A stretch of 6,865 bases of DNA, taken from positions 1 through 6,865 of the forward strand of contig CAAFXQ010000135.1 of NCBI GenBank assembly GCA_900767015.1, given 5' to 3'. The stretch comes from Clostridia bacterium. Lineage in GTDB: Bacteria; Bacillota; Clostridia; Oscillospirales; Acutalibacteraceae. The position numbers and the translations under genes are program-made. Shown one piece after another: positions 1 to 5,708 of the stretch (positions within the stretch are counted from its first letter, which is position 1; each line of letters starts with the position of its first letter). The notes below the pieces were generated by a model. It did no database searches. It was given only the letters and a program-made list of their open reading frames with translations, and was not told the DNA's origin.

Positions 1-1
1 C

Positions 2-283
2 AAATCCTTTGCGAGACCCGCCATCGTGGTCTACGCTATGAAAAACCGTCACGGTGTCTGCCGTGTCGGAATGACTGCAAGCAAGAAGATCGGAAATGCC
101 GTCGAACGCAACCGCTCCCGTAGGATTATCAGAGCCGCTTATCAGTCTGTGTTTCAGAACGAAACCTTCAACGGCAATTGGGACCTGGTCTTTGTTGCAA
201 GAACAAGGACGAAATACCAGAAAAGCACCGCCGTTGAAAAGGAAATGACGGAATGTCTGAAAAAGCTGGGGGTAATAGCGTGA
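2..283 (+). CDS. rnpA: Ribonuclease P protein component (5'-truncated)
   Basis: This is the protein subunit of RNase P. It binds the catalytic RNA in the cytoplasm and helps it cleave the 5' leader from pre-tRNAs. The open frame runs in from the left edge, so the start codon and roughly the first 20-25 residues lie outside the window; 93 residues are visible. The family signature is clear: a basic segment AVERNRSRRIIRAAY at about visible residues 32-46 matches the conserved RNR-type RNA-binding motif. It is preceded by the beta-strand block RVGMTASKKIGNAV. The C-terminal part, with LVFVARTRTKY, is also typical. Downstream yidD, yidC and jag give the classic order rnpA-yidD-yidC-jag, which normally follows rpmH close to the replication origin. 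The stop codon TGA overlaps a GTG that could open a mini-ORF. Confidence 0.96.
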   Translation, partial: KSFARPAIVVYAMKNRHGVCRVGMTASKKIGNAVERNRSRRIIRAAYQSVFQNETFNGNWDLVFVARTRTKYQKSTAVEKEMTECLKKLGVIA

Positions 284-357
284 ATTCTTATGTGAAAGGA
301 AGAAATAGAAAGCGGTCAAAGAAATTTTGCGTAAGCTTTTTATTTCATGGCAATTAA
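280..357 (+). CDS. Candidate 25-residue basic leader peptide between rnpA and yidD
   Basis: A possible small ORF, speculative. A GTG at 280 overlaps the rnpA stop (GTGA arrangement). A G-rich stretch GGGGG at 268-272 lies 7 nt upstream and could serve as a weak ribosome binding site. The frame encodes 25 residues with seven Lys/Arg between residues 6 and 15, followed by a hydrophobic FCVSFLF tail. It ends in TAA at 355-357, a single base before ATG 359 of yidD (TAAAATG). This geometry would allow continuous translational coupling rnpA to mini-ORF to yidD, and yidD has no Shine-Dalgarno sequence of its own. I do not recognise the peptide in any family. The frame may be open by chance; only conservation or ribosome profiling would decide. 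Confidence 0.25.
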   Translation: MNSYVKGRNRKRSKKFCVSFLFHGN

Positions 358-358
358 A

Positions 359-604
359 ATGAAACAGTTCCTTTTAAAGGCCATACGCTTTTACAGAAAG
401 CATATTTCACCTCATTTGCCGCCTATGTGCAAGTATTATCCGACCTGCTCGTGCTATGCGATCGAAGCGATCGAAACGCACGGAGCTTTCAAGGGCGGGC
501 TTCTTGCCTTATACCGGCTTTTACGGTGCAACCCTCTTTCGGCGGGGGGCTACGATCCTGTGCCGCCGAAAAAGGACAAGCACAAAAACTGTACGCACGA
601 CTGA
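359..604 (+). CDS. yidD: YidD, membrane protein insertion efficiency factor
   Basis: A small membrane-associated protein thought to assist YidC/Sec-dependent membrane protein insertion. From ATG 359 it is 81 residues, a normal YidD length. The hallmark sequence is plain: an amphipathic N-terminus MKQFLLKAIRFYRKHISP, then CKYYPTCSCYAIEAIETHGAFKGG with the conserved YPTCS cysteine block, then RCNPLSAGGYDPVP. An in-frame ATG also exists at 347 (adding MAIK), with an in-frame TAA at 332. Neither start has a visible Shine-Dalgarno sequence. I prefer 359 because MKxxLLxxIRFY is the usual family N-terminus and because a mini-ORF stop lies 1 nt upstream. The gene sits between rnpA and yidC, as in most Firmicutes. 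There is an untranslated gap of 44 nt before yidC. Confidence 0.95.
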   Translation: MKQFLLKAIRFYRKHISPHLPPMCKYYPTCSCYAIEAIETHGAFKGGLLALYRLLRCNPLSAGGYDPVPPKKDKHKNCTHD

Positions 605-648
605 ACCGCTCTTTCAGTCAAACGGAATAATTTTACGGAGGAAAACAA

Positions 649-1641
649 ATGCTATCTTTTCTCTATGAAATTTTCGGTTTCCTTTTCCGTATTCTTTATG
701 ATTTTATCGGCAATTACGGCTTAGCGCTTCTTATTTTTACGCTCTTTTTCCGTATGATTATTTTGCCGTCGAGCATCAAACAGCAAAAAAGCTCGGCAAA
801 GACTGTCAGAATGCAGCCGAAGATCCGCAGAATTCAGGAAAAATACAAGGACTACGCTCCGAACGAAAGAAACCAGAAAATCCAGCAGGAAACCAACGAA
901 CTGTATCAGAAAGAGGGTTACAGCGCCATGACGGCCGGCTGTCTGCCTCTTTTGTTCCAGCTTCCTATTCTTTACGGTCTTTACGGAATTGTACGTGAAC
1001 CGCTCAAGTACGTTTTGAAGATTCCCAACGAGCTTATCAATGCGCTTACTGCGGTTGCCTCGAATGCCATGACCGTCAGCGGCGGAAACAAGGCTTATGT
1101 CGAAGCGTCCCTTATCGCCAATATTGATCAGCTCGCTTACAAGATTCCCGAGACAGCGGCCAGGTATGCCGCCGATATCGACAAGATCCGGAACTTCGAC
1201 TTCCGGGTTTTCGGAATTGACCTCGGCGGAATTCCGCAGGTTGCAACCTTCAAATCCTTCGGCACGGCATCAACGGAAGCCAAGATTCTGTTATTGATTC
1301 CGATTCTCTGCTTCGCAAGCTCCATGCTGACAAGCGTGCTGACTCAGGTACGCCAGAAAAAGAGCAATCCGAACATGGAAAATGCGCAGATGATGGGCTG
1401 TATGATGCTCATGATGCCGCTTATGTCCCTTTGGTTCAGCTTCCAGTTCCCCGCAGGAATGGGTATGTACTGGATCCTTTCAAACCTCATCGCTTTCGTT
1501 CAGACTCTTATCCTCGGTCACGTTTACGCACCGAGAAAGACGATTGCTAGACTGATGGTTGACGAAACGATTGAAAAGCGTTCCTATGAAAAAGCAAGAA
1601 AGAGAGCTTTACAGAACGCAAACAACGCAAACGAAGAATAA
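649..1641 (+). CDS. yidC: Membrane protein insertase YidC/Oxa1/SpoIIIJ family
   Basis: An inner-membrane insertase that integrates and folds membrane proteins alone or with SecYEG. At 330 residues it has the short Gram-positive form without the large N-terminal periplasmic domain. Predicted segments: TM1 about 22-40, containing the conserved groove arginine R35 in FFRMIILP; a charged cytoplasmic hairpin 41-93 (KxxQPKIRRIQEKY); TM2 95-115 (GCLPLLFQLPILYGLY); an extended extracytoplasmic loop 116-211 with FRVFGIDLGG near its end; TM3 212-232; TM4 245-265 (Met-rich); TM5 271-291 (GMYWILSNLIAF). The C-terminal tail is basic. No lipobox cysteine is seen near the N-terminus, so this is a non-lipoprotein version. 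The ATG is set by GGAGG at 637-641 with 7-nt spacing. The TM2-TM3 loop is longer than in Bacillus SpoIIIJ. Confidence 0.97.
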   Translation: MLSFLYEIFGFLFRILYDFIGNYGLALLIFTLFFRMIILPSSIKQQKSSAKTVRMQPKIRRIQEKYKDYAPNERNQKIQQETNELYQKEGYSAMTAGCLPLLFQLPILYGLYGIVREPLKYVLKIPNELINALTAVASNAMTVSGGNKAYVEASLIANIDQLAYKIPETAARYAADIDKIRNFDFRVFGIDLGGIPQVATFKSFGTASTEAKILLLIPILCFASSMLTSVLTQVRQKKSNPNMENAQMMGCMMLMMPLMSLWFSFQFPAGMGMYWILSNLIAFVQTLILGHVYAPRKTIARLMVDETIEKRSYEKARKRALQNANNANEE

Positions 1642-1684
1642 ACTATATTTTTGACTAACTATCTGAAAAAACGGTGGTGATACT

Positions 1685-2689
1685 ATGATACACGAAGCAA
1701 CAGCAACGGGTGAAACCGTTGAAATCGCTGCGGCGAATGCCATCAAGATGCTTGCCGCACCGCTTGAGGCTGAAGTAAAAACCGAAATTCTTGAAATACC
1801 GAAGAAAAAGGTACTCGGACTTTTCGGCGGCGCACCCGCTAAGGTAAGAGCCTATTACGAAGCCCCCGACGCCCCGAAAGAGGCCGTAAAAGCGAAACCG
1901 GCACCGAAATCGGCTCCCGCTCCGGCGGCGAAGAAGCCGCAGCCGGCCGCTAAAAAGGCAGAAGCCCCGAAGGTTTCACAGCCGCAGGTTAAGGCTGAGG
2001 AAGTTCCGGCTGAGCCCGAGCGCAAGAAAATCGAAATCGACGAAACAAAGCCCGGACTTCAGGCGGCAAGGGACTATCTTGTCGAGATCATCTCTCTTAT
2101 GGGCGCCGAAAAAGTCGATACGGAAGCGTATGAGCTTTCGGACGGAGAAGTCCTGCTCGAAATCGACTGCGGTGACGATTACGGTCTTGTGATCGGAAGA
2201 AGAGGCGAAACGCTCGACTCGATTCAATATCTTACAAGACTTACAGCCAACAAAAAGAAAGCCGAGGGCGAATACACGAGAATTTCCGTAAACGTCGGAA
2301 ATTACCGTGAAAAGAGAAAGCACACACTCGCTGAGCTTGCTAAGAAGAACAGCGCAAAGGTGCTCAAATACGGACGCAACGTTACGTTCGAGCCGATGAA
2401 TCCGTATGAAAGACGCATCATTCATACAACGGTTCAGGAAATCGAGGGCGTAACCTCTTATTCCGTCGGAACCGATGCGGAAAGACGTGTCGTTATTACG
2501 CTCGAAGAGGGCGTTAAGCCGACGCACCCGTCAAAGGGCGGTTACAACAACCGTTCGAGAGGCGGCAGAGGCCGTCAGGGCGGACGCGGTCCGAGAAAGA
2601 ACAACAATTATAAGCCGGACGCTCCGACAAGAGCGCCGAAAACCGATGCGGGAGCCGAGGGCTTCTCGCTGTACGGAAAGCTTAACTGA
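1685..2689 (+). CDS. jag: Jag/KhpB RNA-binding protein (Jag-N, KH, R3H domains) with Gly/Arg-rich tail
   Basis: A cytoplasmic RNA-binding protein of the Jag (SpoIIIJ-associated, KhpB/EloR) family. In other Firmicutes it pairs with KhpA and influences cell elongation or post-transcriptional control. Domains over 334 residues: Jag-N about 1-57, with the GLFGG turn at 45-49; an Ala/Pro/Lys-rich low-complexity linker 58-122; a KH domain about 130-206 with the GRRG loop at 171-174 (VIGRRGETLDSIQYL); an R3H domain about 207-276 with FEPMNPYERRIIH, where the R-x3-H motif is R243/H247. A further tail, 277-334, carries RGG/RGR-type elements (NRSRGGRGRQGGRGPRK at 289-305), beyond the usual end of the family. 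The start ATG follows GGTGGTGA at 1673-1680. It lies 43 nt after yidC and is its normal partner gene. The stop is followed by tandem hairpins including a terminator. Confidence 0.96.
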   Translation: MIHEATATGETVEIAAANAIKMLAAPLEAEVKTEILEIPKKKVLGLFGGAPAKVRAYYEAPDAPKEAVKAKPAPKSAPAPAAKKPQPAAKKAEAPKVSQPQVKAEEVPAEPERKKIEIDETKPGLQAARDYLVEIISLMGAEKVDTEAYELSDGEVLLEIDCGDDYGLVIGRRGETLDSIQYLTRLTANKKKAEGEYTRISVNVGNYREKRKHTLAELAKKNSAKVLKYGRNVTFEPMNPYERRIIHTTVQEIEGVTSYSVGTDAERRVVITLEEGVKPTHPSKGGYNNRSRGGRGRQGGRGPRKNNNYKPDAPTRAPKTDAGAEGFSLYGKLN

Positions 2690-2710
2690 TTGCATTCTCT
2701 GAATGCTTAA

Positions 2711-2759
2711 AAACAGCCGATAAGACGCTTGCGAAAAACGCAGTGCTTATCGGCTGTTT
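2711..2759. terminator. Bidirectional rho-independent terminator between jag and the GyrI-like gene
   Basis: A perfect 14-bp inverted repeat AAACAGCCGATAAG (2711-2724) / CTTATCGGCTGTTT (2746-2759) encloses a 21-nt loop. Inside the loop is a smaller TGCG/CGCA stem (2730-2733 with 2739-2742). On the + strand it is followed by a U-rich run (CTTTATC); on the - strand the right arm runs into TTTTT. It therefore suits both convergent transcripts, ending jag on the + strand and the GyrI-like gene on the - strand, whose stop lies 2 nt away. A second small hairpin, GCATTC/GAATGC with a 3-nt loop, stands just after the jag stop at 2692-2706. Confidence 0.9.
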
Positions 2760-2761
2760 CT

Positions 2762-3405
2762 TTATCGCTGTTTTTCAATGGGCTTAATCGGGTGACGGAT
2801 AACGGTTTTCATTTTTTCGGGACTTGCTTTTCTCGGGTCGGACAGATAGATTTCGTGATGCAGTCTTTCGTCGGAAAAGTCGTGTTCATATCCGTTTTCT
2901 TTGACATAGGCGTCCATGACCGCAACCGTTTCCGGTTCGTTGTCGAAAGGCCCGGTGTGCATAATCTGAACACATAAGCCCTCATGAACGGTTAAAAATT
3001 CCGCTTTTTTGCAGTCGAGCTTTTTCTTTCTCCCGACTTCCGCTTTTGCCCATTCAAAGTCGCCGACGGTGACAAAGTCGGGAAGCCGGATAACGGAAAT
3101 CCAGTTAAAAGACGATTTGTCCGAGTAATCGACACCGTCTATACCGTCCTGCCACCAGAAGCCCTCAAGCGGCGGCCAACATACTCAAAATAGCCGTCGA
3201 TTTTGTGCTCACCCTTGTAGCTCATCTTGATTGTATACGCAATTGCATACAGCAAACCGACCGCTTGTTTGTATTCTCCGTCCGCCTCGTTGGGGTTGCC
3301 TTTGCCTCTTACGGCGATATAATTCATCGGCGGAACATTGACGATTCCGGGCTTGTTTTTCGGAAGATAAAACTCCTTGTATTCTTTCTTAAAATCGAAC
3401 GCCAT
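2762..3405 (-). pseudogene. GyrI-like small-molecule-binding protein, frameshifted
   Basis: A stand-alone GyrI-like (SOUL/GyrI fold) ligand-binding domain protein; the ligand is unknown. The intact family member would be about 214 residues. The N-terminal half (76 residues, MAFDFKKEYKEFYLPKNKPG through DGYFEYV) reads in one frame. The C-terminal half, from PPLEGFWWQDG through IMHTGPFDNEP to LHHEIYLSDPRK and the TAA at 2762-2764, continues in another frame. No stop occurs between the junction and 2762. The switch lies at 3176-3177, where one base appears missing: GTT-GG-CCG-CCG, where a full codon is expected between V76 and PPLEG. As written, translation ends after a 12-residue missense tail. 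The site is not a canonical -1 slippery heptamer, so mutation or sequencing error is likelier than recoding. The start is supported by AAGGAGA at 3412-3418 (on the complement), and the gene lies 11 nt behind the alcohol dehydrogenase in an operon. Confidence 0.88.
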
Positions 3406-3416
3406 AAACGATCTCC

Positions 3417-4538
3417 TTACTTTTCAAGAAACAAAGTGCCAAACAGCTTTTCGGCTTCTTCTTTTGTGAATCCGCCGGGTGAAAAGATGAAATTCTTCGG
3501 GGTCGTGTCCTGCCAGCGGGAGCAGTGCATTTTAATCTCGGCTTCGGTCATTTTGATTTCCCCGACGTTTACGAGCGATGATACAACCGCCTTGAAGCTT
3601 TCTTTGTTTTCGCCCGTCAATTCTAAAAGTCTTTCAAGCTTTTCGCTTTCGAACACCGCCGCCCGGTCGATAAGCGCCGGCATGAACACGGCGCAAGCCA
3701 TGCCGTGAGGCACGCCGTAGTTTTCGGTCAGGACATAGCCTAAAGGGTGCGGAAAAGCCGTACCGCAGTAGGCGAGGGTGATTCCGGCGTAAAGCGAGCC
3801 GTAATACAGCCGTTCTCTGCCGTTCTTGTCGGGAACGGTCTTTTCTTTTTGAAGTCTTTTCAGCTCCTGCCAAATCATCGGGATTCCCTTTTCGGCGAAG
3901 AGAGCCGGAATGTCCGTGCACTTGGGCGAAAAATATCCCTCAACGGCGTGCGCCAGAGCGTCAAGCGCCGTCGAAACGGTGACCGGATACGGCATCGAGC
4001 CGGTATAGCGGGGGTCGGCAAAGGTAAGAGCCGGATTGCAGTCTTCGTAAGCGATACTCTTTTTGCGTCCGGTCTCTCCGTCCGTTAAAACGGCAACCCG
4101 TCCGACCTCGCTTCCCGTGCCGGCGGTCGTTCCGATAAGAATCAGCGGCAACGCTCTATTTCGCACGGCTACGGCATATATATCTTTAAAAGAAAAGGCA
4201 GGATTGGCCGCATAAACAGCCGCCGCTTTCGCTCCGTCAAGCGCCGAGCCGCCGCCGATTCCGACGATAAAGTCCGCCGAAAAGGCATTCGCCTGTTTGC
4301 CGGCTTCGTGACAAGAGGACAAAAGCGGATTTTCGCCCATGCCGTCATAGATTTCATATGCGATTGCGTTTTCTTCAAGTGCGGCTGTCACATCATCGAG
4401 TGCACCGCTCATTTTCGCCGAATGCTTACCCGTGACAATCAGACAGCGTTTCCCGAACGGAGCAAACAGACCGGAATTCTCCTTGACGCAGTTTTCGCCG
4501 CTGATGACCTTGACGGGAATTGAAAGATTGAAGTCCAC
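3417..4538 (-). CDS. Iron-containing alcohol dehydrogenase family protein
   Basis: A cytoplasmic group III metal-dependent alcohol/aldehyde oxidoreductase using NAD(P)H. The substrate cannot be told from sequence. From GTG 4538 it is 373 residues, normal for the family, with an N-terminal nucleotide-binding half and a C-terminal helical metal domain. Visible signatures: the dinucleotide-binding GIGGGSALDGAK (G93-G97, S98, D101), TTAGTGSEVGR at 137-147, the first metal ligands in DALAHAVEGYFSPKC (D193, H197), and two more in FPHPLGY (H264) and VPHGMAC (H278). All four expected ligands are present, so the enzyme looks intact. An in-frame GTG at 4547 overlaps the Shine-Dalgarno sequence AAGGAG (4552-4547) and cannot use it. 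The GTG at 4538 is 8 nt downstream of it and gives the family-like N-terminus MDFNLSIPVKV. It is first in an operon with the GyrI-like gene. Confidence 0.93.
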   Translation of the reverse strand: MDFNLSIPVKVISGENCVKENSGLFAPFGKRCLIVTGKHSAKMSGALDDVTAALEENAIAYEIYDGMGENPLLSSCHEAGKQANAFSADFIVGIGGGSALDGAKAAAVYAANPAFSFKDIYAVAVRNRALPLILIGTTAGTGSEVGRVAVLTDGETGRKKSIAYEDCNPALTFADPRYTGSMPYPVTVSTALDALAHAVEGYFSPKCTDIPALFAEKGIPMIWQELKRLQKEKTVPDKNGRERLYYGSLYAGITLAYCGTAFPHPLGYVLTENYGVPHGMACAVFMPALIDRAAVFESEKLERLLELTGENKESFKAVVSSLVNVGEIKMTEAEIKMHCSRWQDTTPKNFIFSPGGFTKEEAEKLFGTLFLEK

Positions 4539-4546
4539 AAAGACCA

Positions 4547-4552
4547 CTCCTT
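4547..4552 (-). promoter_or_regulatory. Shine-Dalgarno site fixing the alcohol dehydrogenase start
   Basis: Read on the - strand, the sequence is AAGGAG followed 8 nt later by GTG (4538-4536). It overlaps the alternative GTG at 4547-4545, which is therefore an unlikely initiation codon. Confidence 0.8.
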
Positions 4553-4569
4553 ATACTTAAATATAAATA

Positions 4570-4598
4570 ATTATACCAAAGTACGGAAAATAAAGCAA
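4570..4598 (-). promoter_or_regulatory. Sigma-A-like promoter for the alcohol dehydrogenase operon
   Basis: On the - strand the -35 box TTGCTT (4598-4593) is followed by a 17-nt spacer and a perfect -10 box TATAAT (4575-4570). Transcription would begin near 4563, leaving a leader of about 25 nt before the GTG start at 4538. The -10 is consensus; the -35 matches only TTG plus spacing. The spacer region is AT-rich and free of genes. Confidence 0.75.
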
Positions 4599-4603
4599 TG
4601 CCC

Positions 4604-4632
4604 TTGAAATTTGTCGAATTATAGGTTAAAAT
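4604..4632 (+). promoter_or_regulatory. Sigma-A-like promoter for the apbE operon
   Basis: A -35 box TTGAAA (4604-4609), a 17-nt spacer and a -10 box TAAAAT (4627-4632), each close to consensus. The predicted start of transcription is near 4639, giving a leader of about 55 nt before the apbE coding region. Its -35 box is only 5 bp from the -35 box of the divergent promoter on the other strand. A perfect 10-bp palindrome ATTTTAAAAT (4643-4652) lies just inside the transcript and might be an operator, but it could be chance in AT-rich DNA. Confidence 0.75.
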
Positions 4633-4679
4633 TGTATGGATAATTTTAAAATCGGTTGGATTGTGTTTTTTTGACAGTA

Positions 4680-4688
4680 AAGGAGGTG
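4680..4688 (+). promoter_or_regulatory. Strong Shine-Dalgarno site upstream of an ACG codon (apbE)
   Basis: AAGGAGGTG is essentially a full match to the anti-Shine-Dalgarno sequence. The GGAGG core (4682-4686) is followed by 8 nt and then ACG (4695-4697) in the apbE frame. No ATG, GTG or TTG lies at the proper distance. In-frame TTGs at 4656 and 4671 are upstream of the site, and the in-frame GTG at 4686 overlaps it. Confidence 0.8.
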
Positions 4689-4694
4689 TTCCCG

Positions 4695-5708
4695 ACGAAA
4701 AAGCCGACAAAAAAAGCGAAAAAGATACTGCTTTCCGCTCTGGCGGTGATTGCTGCAACAGCGGTTATCGTGTCTGTCATCATAATCGATAAACGAAAAG
4801 AGGAATACCCCTCCGATACGAAAAACAGCGTTGCGATGGGTACGATTGTGACCGTCAAGGTCTACGGCGAAAAAGCGGCGGCGCACACCGACAGTATCAG
4901 CAAAATGGTATCGTCCGTTGAAAACGTGATTTCCCGTAAGATTGATTCTTCGCCGGTAAGCGTCCTGAACAAAACCGGAAAAGCCGACAACGAAATGGTG
5001 TCGTCTCTTCTTGAGACCTGCAACGGTGTTTCAAAGGACAGCGGCGGCGTTTTCGACGTTTCGATAGGCAAAGTCAGCTTGCTTTGGGACTTCGATTCCG
5101 AAAAGAACGTTGTGCCCGATGAACAGGATATCAAAGCCGCCCTTAAGACGGTTGACTATACGAAAATACAGCTTGACGGCTCGACCGTTTCGGTCGGAGA
5201 AAATCAGCAGATTGACCTCGGCGCCGTCGGCAAGGGTTACGCCTGCGACGTCATCAAGGCGTATCTGAAAGAAGCCGGAGCGGACGGCGCAGTCGTTTCC
5301 GTCGGCGGAAGTATTGTAGCCTACGGCAAGCGAAACGACAACGGCGACAAATGGAGAATCGCCGTGCGTGACCCCGACAACGAAAGCGGATATATCGGAA
5401 CGATTCGGCTTCACGAGGGCTTTGTCTCGACCTCGGGCGACTATGAGAAGTACTTCGAAAAAGACGGCAAACGGTATCATCATATTCTGAACGCCAAGAC
5501 AGGCTATCCGGCTGAAAGTGATTTGCGGTCGGTTACGGTCGTCTGCGACAGCGGCGCTTTAAGCGATGCGCTTTCGACTGCCTGCTTTATTTTAGGCAAA
5601 GAAAAAAGTCAGACGCTGCTTGAAAAATACGGCGCATCGGCTGTATTTATCGATAAAGACGGAAACATCACCACGTTCGGCGACATCGAATTTGAAAAAG
5701 CCAAATGA
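4695..5708 (+). CDS. apbE: FAD:protein FMN transferase (ApbE family), membrane-anchored
   Basis: A flavin transferase that uses FAD and Mg2+ to attach FMN covalently to a Thr/Ser of target proteins outside the membrane. From the ACG at 4695 it is 337 residues, a usual family length. A Lys-rich N-terminus (KKPTKKAKK) precedes a single membrane anchor at about 11-31. There is no lipobox cysteine, so it is TM-anchored. Family motifs: AMGT at 47-50, GVFDVSIGKVSLLW at about 118-131, DLGAVGKGYACDVI at 174-187, VSVGGS at 201-206, STSGDYEKYF at 246-255, HHILNAKTGYP at 262-272 and the metal/FAD-binding SDALSTA at 290-296. The nominal ORF can be extended to TTG 4656, but that start has no Shine-Dalgarno sequence. 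The strong site at 4680-4688 points to ACG 4695, giving an (M)KKPTKK start. It is the first gene of an operon and overlaps the next gene by 4 nt (ATGA). Confidence 0.93.
   Translation, partial: TKKPTKKAKKILLSALAVIAATAVIVSVIIIDKRKEEYPSDTKNSVAMGTIVTVKVYGEKAAAHTDSISKMVSSVENVISRKIDSSPVSVLNKTGKADNEMVSSLLETCNGVSKDSGGVFDVSIGKVSLLWDFDSEKNVVPDEQDIKAALKTVDYTKIQLDGSTVSVGENQQIDLGAVGKGYACDVIKAYLKEAGADGAVVSVGGSIVAYGKRNDNGDKWRIAVRDPDNESGYIGTIRLHEGFVSTSGDYEKYFEKDGKRYHHILNAKTGYPAESDLRSVTVVCDSGALSDALSTACFILGKEKSQTLLEKYGASAVFIDKDGNITTFGDIEFEKAK

Noticed and set aside
427..668. Two overlapping + strand frames within and after yidD
   Set aside because: They are alternate frames of yidD with no family similarity and no ribosome binding site.
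1976..2527. Antisense open frame of 183 codons on the - strand inside jag
   Set aside because: It lies wholly within a well-supported KH/R3H coding region, lacks family-like sequence, and has Phe/Ser/Leu/Arg content typical of a reverse-frame shadow.
3205..3708. Open frame of 167 codons on the + strand across the GyrI-like and dehydrogenase genes
   Set aside because: It spans two genes with clear protein-family signatures on the other strand and has no ribosome binding site or recognisable domain.
4656..4694. TTG 4656 (or TTG 4671) as the start of apbE
   Set aside because: No Shine-Dalgarno sequence precedes either one, 4656 lies only about 17 nt from the predicted transcription start, and the extra residues encode the strong Shine-Dalgarno site itself. 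Kept only as an alternative.
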